Origin: an uncultured Pirellula sp.
GTDB taxonomy: Bacteria > Planctomycetota > Planctomycetia > Pirellulales > Pirellulaceae
Direction of reading: 5' to 3'
DNA: 5,479 nt
Assembly (NCBI GenBank): GCA_903892365.1
Contig: CAITIF010000504.1
Span: 1 to 5,479, forward strand
The translations under genes were made by a program, and so were the position numbers. The notes under the pieces were generated by a model that worked only from the letters and a program-made list of their open reading frames with translations, did no database searches and was not told where the DNA came from. Positions 1 through 5,335 of this stretch are shown here, piece by piece (position 1 is the first letter of the stretch; the number at the start of each line of letters is the position of its first letter).

Positions 1-2
1 AC

Positions 3-347
3 CATGAACGAATGGCAAGATTGACCTTTTCTTCCGTGTACCCTCACTATGTCGCCAAGGTTGAAAAGAAAGGGCGAACCAAGGAGGAGCTACATCTGGT
101 CATCTTTTGGCTTACAGGTTTTGATGAAACGAGACTGCAGAAGTGCATCCAAGACAAGATTACCTTTGAGCAGTTCTTTGGCCAAGCCAAACTCAATCCG
201 AAGGCATCCTTGATCAAAGGTATGATTTGTGGCTATCGGATTGAAGAGATTGAGAATCCGTTAACGCAACGTGTTAGATACATGGACAAGCTTGTGGACG
301 AATTAGCCAAAGGGCGTAAGATGGAAAAAATCCTACGTACGGAATAG
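3..347 (+). CDS. DUF2200 family protein, 5' end probably outside the window
   Basis: The protein matches, from memory of the family, the compact DUF2200 family of about 110-120 residues, whose function is unknown. Recognisable blocks are [20 protein letters not shown] near the start, a WLTG segment, [28 protein letters not shown], and the terminal KMEKILR. The first in-frame ATG in the window is at 12 and would give 111 residues. However, the frame stays open back to position 3 and reads His-Glu-Arg before that Met, and family members typically have a few polar residues with a His-Glu/Lys-Arg stretch just ahead of the SFASVYP-like block. The gene is therefore probably 5'-partial and the ATG at 12 is internal. 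The stop is TAG at 345-347. No signal peptide or membrane segment is visible, so the product should be cytoplasmic. The family call is fairly sure; the start is not. Confidence 0.85.
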   Translation, partial: [114 protein letters not shown]

Positions 348-349
348 CG

Positions 350-386
350 TTTTTTCACATAACCTTTTTTCACATAACCTTTTTTC
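350..386. repeat. 15-bp T-rich tandem repeat, 2.5 copies
   Basis: The unit TTTTTTCACATAACC occurs perfectly at 350-364 and 365-379, and a third partial copy (TTTTTTC) fills 380-386. It begins three bases after the stop of the DUF2200 gene. The T6 runs could help end transcription of that gene, but I see no good GC-rich hairpin immediately before them. Simple replication slippage is the likeliest origin. Confidence 0.85.
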
Positions 387-551
387 GTATATTGCACTCC
401 TGATCCGCATGAGCAAAGCGTACAACCGGTGCAGCTTGAATCAGAGCGTAAGTCTCAAGAATCGAGCCGTAGTCGGTCGAAGACACAAGCTGAGCTATCA
501 TTTCTAGCTGTCTTAGCAACCATCTCTGTCTCGTTTTGTGATTCAAGAATT

Positions 552-842
552 ATGGACATCGATCGCAACCGATATTTCATGTTTGGTGTAATTCTGTTTC
601 TGCTTGGATTGCAATTCCGGCTCGTAGATTCTTTCGTGCTGAACGAGAGCAGTACGAAGGCGCTTCACAAGTTCTCGCAGCGAGCGAGTATAGCAAGCAA
701 CGACGCCGCATCGAATGTCTATATGCAGGTCGCTTCTCCAAAGAAAAGCTTGCGGCCGCCCAATTGGGTTGGGTTTATCCTGTTGACGGTTGGTGGAGTT
801 ATGTCGTTGCACGCAATGGTTCTTCCCAAAAAAGGTCCTTGA
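552..842 (+). CDS. Small two-pass membrane protein, hypothetical
   Basis: From the ATG at 552 this is a 96-residue protein with two hydrophobic segments: about residues 8-25 (YFMFGVILFLLGLQFRLV) and about 72-92 (WVGFILLTVGGVMSLHAMVL). Between them lies a polar linker of about 45 residues with Ser/Ala/Asn-rich stretches. The ends are charged (MDIDRNR at the front, PKKGP at the back). It resembles short two-helix proteins found in planctomycetes, but I cannot assign a function. The frame extends upstream to a GTG at 429 (137 residues). I prefer 552 because the upstream 41 codons read as Ser/Arg-rich low-quality sequence and because the MDIDR-x-RYFMFG opening is a natural N-terminus for such a protein. 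Neither start has a clear Shine-Dalgarno sequence. The stop is TGA at 840-842. Confidence 0.6.
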   Translation: MDIDRNRYFMFGVILFLLGLQFRLVDSFVLNESSTKALHKFSQRASIASNDAASNVYMQVASPKKSLRPPNWVGFILLTVGGVMSLHAMVLPKKGP

Positions 843-902
843 AGTAAGCCGAGGAAATAGGCCACTTTTTGAGTTCGTTTTTCGATTCTCTTTCGATCTA
901 AA

Positions 903-923
903 ATGCCGAGGCTTTTTCGGCAT
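903..923. terminator. Hairpin, possible weak terminator
   Basis: ATGCCGA at 903-909 is the exact reverse complement of TCGGCAT at 917-923, giving a 7-bp stem with a 7-nt loop. It lies 60 bp after the stop of the small membrane protein. On the plus strand no T-run follows, so it is a poor intrinsic terminator there. On the minus strand the stem is followed by TTTA, but no minus-strand gene ends here. The hairpin is seen directly; the terminator role is a guess. Confidence 0.3.
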
Positions 924-1033
924 GGCTTGCTCCGGGTGGGAGTGCATAAAAAGAATAAACGCTTCAATCGCTACGCTTTTACCGTAAACCGATTGTTCGC
1001 GAACTCTGGCAAGAAGTTACCGGCGTTTTAGCG

Positions 1034-1080
1034 TGGTACGGTTCGGACACATGATGAAGTGCACGCGATGCACCTTACCA
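1034..1080 (+). other. Candidate stem-loop ahead of the methyltransferase
   Basis: GTGCA (1059-1063) and TGCAC (1069-1073) pair around a 5-nt CGCGA loop. The stem extends by two A-T pairs past a single bulged C at 1074. An outer pair, TGGTA (1034-1038) with TACCA (1076-1080), could enclose it. The element sits 31 bp before the methyltransferase start and could be part of its 5' untranslated leader. The pairing is short, so chance is quite possible. Confidence 0.25.
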
Positions 1081-1111
1081 AGCCAAATCCTGCGGAAACC
1101 AGAGCTGAAAC

Positions 1112-1867
1112 ATGAGCATTGCCGTACTCGATCCCGTCGAAACCACGTTGGAACCATCGAGTCGAATTGAGACACATGCGGGAGCCTCCTTTTTTTGTCA
1201 TCGCCTGAAGATGCTTGCTGGTGGTGATCTGGTTGCGCCGAGAATTCTCGTTGCTGGATGTGGTGCGGGGCACGAAGCAGTCGCCATCCAACAATCGTTA
1301 GGGGGGCAGGTTGACGCCGTCGATGTGGAGAATTTTGTCTCTGAGAAGCTGCAAAAGCATCCCAGCGTTCACTTTCAGATCGGTAGCGTTTGCGAACTTC
1401 CCTTCGAGAGCAATACCTTCGACGCAATTTTCTATCATCACGTGATCGAGCATGTTGAACGCCCACAAGCAAGTTTGACCGATCTAGCCCGTGTGTTGAA
1501 ACCGGAGGGTTGGCTGTTCGTTGGCACGCCAAACCGGCATCGACTGGCCAGTTCCGTTGGAGCCCATCAGCAATCGGAATGGGACGCAACTTTCTCCAAC
1601 AAATTAGCAGACAATCTCCGCGATTGGAAGGATCGACTGACTGGCCGTTTTCGGAACGAGCTTGGGGCTCATGCCGGCTTTAGCCAATCGGAACTGGATG
1701 CGATGCTTGCGAAAGAATTTGATCGAAGAATTTGGTTGACCGCGGATTATCTAAAATACAAGTATTCCGATGGGCGAATGGCAAACCTCGTCTCCGTGGC
1801 TACTCATCCTGCACTCCTTTGGTTTGCAGCCCCGTCGATCTATGCTTTCTGTACGCGACTGAAATAA
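1112..1867 (+). CDS. Class I SAM-dependent methyltransferase
   Basis: A 251-residue protein with the order of motifs expected of a Rossmann-fold methyltransferase of the Methyltransf_11 type. Motif I, the glycine-rich SAM loop, is ILVAGCGAGHE at 45-55. The acidic residue binding the SAM ribose is likely D71 in AVDVEN. Motif II is FDAIFYHHVIEHV at 103-115, and motif III is LKPEGWLFVGTPN at 129-141. The C-terminal third (about 150-251) is not recognisable; it contains an Asp/Lys/Arg-rich helical stretch and a hydrophobic segment near 232-247 (HPALLWFAAPSIYAFC) that might touch the membrane. The start is fixed by an in-frame TGA at 1106-1108, only one codon before the ATG. No strong Shine-Dalgarno sequence is present. 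The substrate cannot be told: the HxxxEH-like motif II (HHVIEH) is common in small-molecule and lipid/quinone methyltransferases, and no neighbour suggests a pathway. Confidence 0.85.
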   Translation: MSIAVLDPVETTLEPSSRIETHAGASFFCHRLKMLAGGDLVAPRILVAGCGAGHEAVAIQQSLGGQVDAVDVENFVSEKLQKHPSVHFQIGSVCELPFESNTFDAIFYHHVIEHVERPQASLTDLARVLKPEGWLFVGTPNRHRLASSVGAHQQSEWDATFSNKLADNLRDWKDRLTGRFRNELGAHAGFSQSELDAMLAKEFDRRIWLTADYLKYKYSDGRMANLVSVATHPALLWFAAPSIYAFCTRLK

Positions 1868-1871
1868 CCCA

Positions 1872-1917
1872 GTTTCGTAATGGGAACCATGGTGGTTTGT
1901 CGATCCCGGAACGAAAC
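1872..1917. terminator. Nested inverted repeat between convergent genes
   Basis: The 75-bp gap between two convergent genes contains GTTTCGT (1872-1878) with its exact complement ACGAAAC (1911-1917). Inside are GGG (1882-1884) with CCC (1905-1907), and AACCA (1885-1889) with TGGTT (1893-1897) around a 3-nt loop. Fifteen pairs can therefore nest in one interrupted stem, which reads the same on both strands. There is no T-run on either side, so it is not a classical intrinsic terminator. Its position suggests a shared transcript-end structure, which is an inference. Confidence 0.4.
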
Positions 1918-1942
1918 GCGGTATATTCCTTTGGCTAATTGC

Positions 1943-3082
1943 TTATCGCTTTGGTTGAACGAAGGCTGTCTTCTTTTGATACAGTCTGCCGCGCATTTGC
2001 AGTTCCGCCCGAAGGTTTGGGTCGGTTGCTGAACGCAAAGCGGCCGCAATAGAGTTCTGTGCTGCTTCGAAGTCGCCCGACGTTGCTTGAGCCGCAGCAA
2101 GTACGTCTAACACTTGAGCGTTTGGGCTAGATGATGCCAATTGCACTGCACGCTTTGCGGTTTTTAAAGCCGCGTTACCATTTCGATAGAAATCGTCGGG
2201 GCAGGTGGCCATCATCCATGCGGCATTTTGAAGAGTTCTGACATTCGCATTGTCGAGCTGCAAAGCTTGTTGATAAGCCTTGGAAGCTTCTTTCCATTTT
2301 CCCAACGCTTGACAGGTGTCGGCATATTCCGTCGCGGCATCCACGGACTGAGGCGCCAGGGTCATGGCTTTCTCGTAATCAGCAAGCGCTTCGTCGGCTT
2401 TCCCCATCGCGTAAAGCGTATGAGCTCGTGCGCTGTAGGCAGACGAATCATCCGAAGACAATTGGACGACTCGATTGTAATCGCCTAATGCAGTTTCGAG
2501 CTGATTGGCCCGAAAGTAGAGTTCACCGCGATTGAAGTAGGCATTCGGGAAATTGGCATTCAGTCGAATGGTTTCCGAGAAGCTGGCGATCGCCTCTTCG
2601 GTTTTGCCCTGAATAGCGTGAATAATTCCGAGATTGTGGTGAGCTCGCCAACGCGTTGCATCTAGCTGAATGGCGGTTTCGAAGTCTTTACGAGCCATCG
2701 CATCCAGCTTGGCGGCTTCGTCTAAATTCTGCTCTCGAACCATGATCGCCGCCTGATCACTGCGAGCTTCACCGCGGCGATTCATGCCCCAGCTCATCAG
2801 AGTTTTCGCGTACAGCCGATCTTCCTGAGGCCGCGTTGAATCCCCCAGCACCGTCCGGCAAAACTCGATAATCGTCGAATAGTCCTGGACAGTCTTGGCC
2901 GACTCGGTTTTTCCGTAGATCATTTCCAAGTCCGGTGCCACAACGGACTTCTCAGAGGCTTCTTCTAGGGGCAAAGGTTCCTGAGCTACGACAAACTGAG
3001 CCAGCATACCCGCCAAAATGCATCCAAAAGCCCAACGATATTTGCTACGAAAGTGATTGTTCTGAGGTTGTGCCACTGACAT
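1943..3082 (-). CDS. Exported TPR-repeat protein
   Basis: A 379-residue protein with an N-terminal signal peptide: a basic start (residues 10-17), a hydrophobic core at about 18-32, and a likely signal-peptidase cut after VVA at residue 33, leaving Gln34. It should act in the periplasm or at the cell surface. Residues 35-140 are helical and charged. Tandem tetratricopeptide repeats follow at about 144-177, 178-211, 212-245 and 246-279; each shows the A/G-x3-A ... A-x-x-x-Y/F-x-x-A/T-I/V-x-L pattern. A distinct block then reads AAWMMATCPDD (287-297) and ends with a repeat-like LDVLAAAQATSGDFEAAQNSI (325-345), an arrangement frequent in planctomycete TPR proteins. TPRs are protein-binding scaffolds; no enzymatic domain is visible and the partner is unknown. 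The ATG at 3082 gives a proper signal peptide, so I trust this start. It is transcribed divergently from the zinc-ribbon gene. Confidence 0.88.
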   Translation of the reverse strand: MSVAQPQNNHFRSKYRWAFGCILAGMLAQFVVAQEPLPLEEASEKSVVAPDLEMIYGKTESAKTVQDYSTIIEFCRTVLGDSTRPQEDRLYAKTLMSWGMNRRGEARSDQAAIMVREQNLDEAAKLDAMARKDFETAIQLDATRWRAHHNLGIIHAIQGKTEEAIASFSETIRLNANFPNAYFNRGELYFRANQLETALGDYNRVVQLSSDDSSAYSARAHTLYAMGKADEALADYEKAMTLAPQSVDAATEYADTCQALGKWKEASKAYQQALQLDNANVRTLQNAAWMMATCPDDFYRNGNAALKTAKRAVQLASSSPNAQVLDVLAAAQATSGDFEAAQNSIAAALRSATDPNLRAELQMRGRLYQKKTAFVQPKR

Positions 3083-3134
3083 TATGCCATTTCCATCCCA
3101 TTTGTTGCGAAGTCTATCCCGACCGGATCATAAT

Positions 3135-3169
3135 TGTCTCTACTTGCATTTCGTATCGCAATAGAGATA
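3135..3169. promoter_or_regulatory. Stem-loop 1 in the divergent intergenic region
   Basis: TCTCTA (3137-3142) pairs with TAGAGA (3162-3167), then TTGC (3144-3147) pairs with GCAA (3158-3161), with one bulged C at 3143 and a 10-nt loop. A G-T and a T-A pair (3135-3136 with 3168-3169) can extend the stem to 12 pairs. It lies between the divergent starts of the TPR gene and the zinc-ribbon gene. It could be an operator for either gene or a structured leader RNA. The pairing is directly visible; its role is not. Confidence 0.4.
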
Positions 3170-3178
3170 TGAGGCTGG

Positions 3179-3211
3179 TTTCTGTGGGTATTTGTGGTTT
3201 AATCACAGAAA
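3179..3211. promoter_or_regulatory. Stem-loop 2, perfect 8-bp inverted repeat before the zinc-ribbon gene
   Basis: TTTCTGTG (3179-3186) is the exact reverse complement of CACAGAAA (3204-3211), separated by 17 bases. A second, shorter left arm, TGTG at 3193-3196, can pair with CACA at 3204-3207 around a 7-nt loop, so two structures compete for the same right arm. The element ends 34 bp before the likely start of the zinc-ribbon gene, a fitting place for a repressor site or a leader hairpin. Confidence 0.4.
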
Positions 3212-3245
3212 ATCGTCGGATGAATCTTCTTTACCTGGAATTCGA

Positions 3246-3947
3246 ATGAACGTTAGCGACACCCTTGTTAGGGCATTACACCAAACTTTATTGCAGATTG
3301 CCGAGATAAAGTCCCAAATCGAGCGTGGCCCTCGACAAATCAAGGCTGCTCAAATCCAAGTCGATTCCGCAAAAGATGCATTGCAAAAATGTCGCGACAC
3401 CATCAAACAAAAAAGAATGGATGCCGACCGAAAGCAGTTGCAGCTTCGAGAACGCGAAGCAAAAATCCATGACTGGGAAGGAAAGATGAATTCCGCAACC
3501 AACAATCGTGAATTTCAAGCGATCAAGGAACAGATTGCGGCGGACACTCAAGCCAATAATGTTCTTTCGGACGAGATTCTGGAGATTTTGGAGGAAAATG
3601 ACAGCCTCCAGATTTCCTTGCAGGACTACGAAGAAAAATTAAAGCTGATCGAGGTGGACAAAGTCAAAATAGACAGCACCGTGGCTAAGCGAATCGCAAC
3701 TTTGAAAGAGGAGCTGATTCGGGTCGAAGGAAATCTTGCAGGCACCGAAAAAGAGCTTTCGTCTGACTTCATGGCCGACTACAAAAGGCTGGTTTCAAGC
3801 CGTGGCGAGGATGCCATGGCTCCGTTGGACGATGCGTCGTGTGGTGGCTGCAACACGGGATTAACCCCACGAATCTTAGACAAGCTTCGAATGGGACAAC
3901 CGACCCTTTGCCCCAGTTGCGGTCGATTGATTTATCGCCCTGAATAG
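3246..3947 (+). CDS. Coiled-coil protein with C4 zinc ribbon (zf-RING_7 / CT398-HP0958 type)
   Basis: From the ATG at 3246 this is a 233-residue protein. Residues about 10-185 are a long, charged, heptad-like coiled coil without Pro or Gly breaks beyond GP at 28-29. It contains the NNREFQAIKEQIAAD segment (about 86-100) characteristic of this family. The C-terminus is a zinc ribbon with two CxxC knuckles: C199/C202 (SCGGCNTGL) and C222/C225 (LCPSCGRLIY). Studied relatives include Helicobacter HP0958 (FlgZ), which binds sigma-54 and flagellin mRNA, and chlamydial CT398; the general role is binding a protein or nucleic acid partner, not catalysis. The frame is open back to a TTG at 3192, but the ATG at 3246 begins the conserved MNVS-x-x-L region, so I chose it; GGAA about 8 bases upstream is a weak ribosome site. 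The gene converges on the small secreted protein gene with a 23-bp gap. Confidence 0.85.
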   Translation: MNVSDTLVRALHQTLLQIAEIKSQIERGPRQIKAAQIQVDSAKDALQKCRDTIKQKRMDADRKQLQLREREAKIHDWEGKMNSATNNREFQAIKEQIAADTQANNVLSDEILEILEENDSLQISLQDYEEKLKLIEVDKVKIDSTVAKRIATLKEELIRVEGNLAGTEKELSSDFMADYKRLVSSRGEDAMAPLDDASCGGCNTGLTPRILDKLRMGQPTLCPSCGRLIYRPE

Positions 3948-3970
3948 CCCCGAATCACGACTTCAGATAC

Positions 3971-4306
3971 CTACTTCAGCGTCCATTGCGTATAAGCGTT
4001 TCGATTGCCAAATTGCCGCGACCATTGCGGCGCTGGTTGCGACCCAAACCAACCGTACGCGTAGGCATCGGTCGGTCTTGATTGCAGCTGAACAGCGGGA
4101 CCAACATGCTTGTTCGGCTTGCGATGTAAAGGATGGCTTTTGGGTGGTGCTGGGAGAACGTGGTATGTTGCAGGCGCTTTATATCCCCACATGGCATCCA
4201 TGCTCGCCCCGTGCATTTGCCCATCTTGCGCTACGAGATTTCTGTCCAACGGAATTGCGATCAGAAAGATAACAAGTATCGCCCAGTTTGTTTTTTGAGT
4301 TAGCAT
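3971..4306 (-). CDS. Small secreted protein with YGWFG...YTQW C-terminal tail
   Basis: A 111-residue protein with a typical signal peptide (polar start, hydrophobic core at about 8-20, likely cut after LVA at residue 26). The mature protein is about 85 residues, rich in Pro, His, Gln and aromatics, with no Cys. The middle (45-75) is proline/lysine/histidine-rich and looks unstructured. The end carries AYAYGWFGSQP (81-91), then PQWSRQFG (93-100) and AYTQWTLK (104-111). I recognise this aromatic tail as recurring in small uncharacterised planctomycete secreted proteins, but no function is known to me. The gene starts 33 bp after the cheR stop on the same strand, so it could be co-transcribed with it, although it may have its own promoter inside cheR. 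The start is supported by the signal peptide. Confidence 0.75.
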   Translation of the reverse strand: MLTQKTNWAILVIFLIAIPLDRNLVAQDGQMHGASMDAMWGYKAPATYHVLPAPPKSHPLHRKPNKHVGPAVQLQSRPTDAYAYGWFGSQPAPQWSRQFGNRNAYTQWTLK

Positions 4307-4317
4307 AACTTGCCCGC

Positions 4318-4345
4318 TGGTTTAGTTCGACGGTTGGTTTAGTTC
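4318..4345. repeat. Short direct repeat across the cheR stop codon
   Basis: TGGTTTAGTTC occurs at 4318-4328 and again at 4335-4345, a 17-bp period. The second copy contains the cheR stop (TAA on the minus strand, 4341-4339) and the first copy lies just after it. It looks like a small tandem duplication at the end of the gene. Confidence 0.7.
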
Positions 4346-5334
4346 ATTTGGCACGGTGGAGACGCAGTGGGCAAAAACGCTTCGCCCGACGCCATGCCGG
4401 CAGTCCCACTTGCAGTGGTCCTTCGGCTAACGTTGGACGTTGTTTCGGTGAACGCACCTGTTGGCAAAACCGCAGATGTGCTGTTACTGCGCTTGGGTGT
4501 TGACGAGTTGGGTTGATAAAAGGTGCTTTTGCAATGTGCCAACGCTTTTAATTCCCGCCCACAATCGAACAAGGACTCGGAAACCCCAACAAACAAGTAG
4601 CCATACTTAGGCATTAATGGCAACATACGCCGAAACAAATCGATCTTGACCCGTTTCTCGAAATAAATCGCGACGTGTCTACAAAAAATGACATCGAACT
4701 GTTCTCGAAATGCAAAAGGGGCCAGCAGGTTCAATTGCTGGAATCGAATAAGTCGGTGAACTGAGTCAACGACTTGATAGCCCTCTTTCAACGCCGCAAA
4801 GTATTTTTTGATGTAGTGGGGTGGCAATCCGCGTTCTACCTCCATTTTGGTATAGCAACCGGAGCGACCGCGCGCTAAAGCATTCTTTGAAATATCGGTC
4901 GCCAGAATACGAATGTCCCAAAGGTGAAGATCAGGAATCATTTCGTGTAAAACGATACCGATCGAGCAGGCTTCTTGTCCAGTGCTGGCTGCGGCGGACC
5001 AAATTCTAAGAGTTCGCTTCCCTTCCTTCATTTTCTCATCGATCAATTCGGGCAGCGCTTTAAACTGCAATGCCTCGAAGGGGCTGTTATCGCGAAAGAA
5101 GAATGTTTCGCGAGTCGTCATGGCTTCTACCAATGACTTGCGAATCACTTCTCCTGAAGGTGACTTGGCTTTTGCGATCAAATCAAACGCGGTCGGCACC
5201 CCATACTGCTTTACGAGCGGTCCTAGGCGAGCTTCGATGAGATAGGCTTTGCTTTCGTCAAGTGAGATACCACAAAGTTGTTCAATGTAGTCGAAAATGA
5301 CTTCGAACTGATTGGTCGTCGGTGACGGATTCAT
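4339..5334 (-). CDS. cheR: CheR-type chemoreceptor glutamate methyltransferase
   Basis: A 331-residue CheR. These enzymes use SAM to methylate glutamates on chemoreceptors, driving adaptation in the cytoplasm. The N-terminal helical domain spans about 8-75, leading into MTTRETFFFRD (72-82), which carries the family's conserved Arg (R81). The SAM-binding domain follows: RIWSAAASTGQEACSIG (110-126), ILATDIS with D147, LNLL (201-204), FDVIFCRHVAIYF (213-225) and GYLFVGVSESL (245-255). The loop in the beta-subdomain (about 184-198) is short, as in receptor-tail-independent CheRs. Several signature residues differ from the usual SAACSTGEEPYS and FCRNVLIYF patterns: Ala, Ala and Cys in the first, His and Ala in the second. 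After about residue 275 there is a 55-residue Ser/Thr-rich tail of low complexity, absent from typical CheR. The start lies 1 bp after the cheB stop, implying translational coupling. The family call is sure; full activity is less so. Confidence 0.93.
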   Translation of the reverse strand: MNPSPTTNQFEVIFDYIEQLCGISLDESKAYLIEARLGPLVKQYGVPTAFDLIAKAKSPSGEVIRKSLVEAMTTRETFFFRDNSPFEALQFKALPELIDEKMKEGKRTLRIWSAAASTGQEACSIGIVLHEMIPDLHLWDIRILATDISKNALARGRSGCYTKMEVERGLPPHYIKKYFAALKEGYQVVDSVHRLIRFQQLNLLAPFAFREQFDVIFCRHVAIYFEKRVKIDLFRRMLPLMPKYGYLFVGVSESLFDCGRELKALAHCKSTFYQPNSSTPKRSNSTSAVLPTGAFTETTSNVSRRTTASGTAGMASGEAFLPTASPPCQMN

Positions 5335-5335
5335 A

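Noticed and set aside
543..987. Overlapping ORFs on both strands around the small membrane protein
   Set aside because: They are rich in Arg/Lys/Pro or carry no recognisable domain, and they overlap a better supported membrane protein on the other frame.
1051..1170. A 39-codon plus-strand ORF starting MMKCTRCTLPSQ, overlapping the methyltransferase start in another frame
   Set aside because: The first ten residues recall the MKCTRC-x-LP opening of some amidotransferase-type ATPases, but the similarity stops there, the rest is Arg/His-rich, and it runs out of frame through the methyltransferase. It is most likely chance, or at best an unprovable remnant.
1017..1589. A 190-codon minus-strand ORF opposite the methyltransferase
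   Set aside because: Its translation is Arg/Gln/Ser-rich with no motif, while the opposite frame carries all the methyltransferase motifs in order. It is a shadow.
3192..3245. A TTG start adding 18 residues to the zinc-ribbon protein
   Set aside because: It would put stem-loop 2 inside the coding region, uses a rare start, and adds residues unlike the family. The ATG at 3246 is better.
3961..3981. ACTTCAG repeated twice, 12 bp apart, between convergent genes
   Set aside because: It is too short and partly coding, so it is expected by chance.
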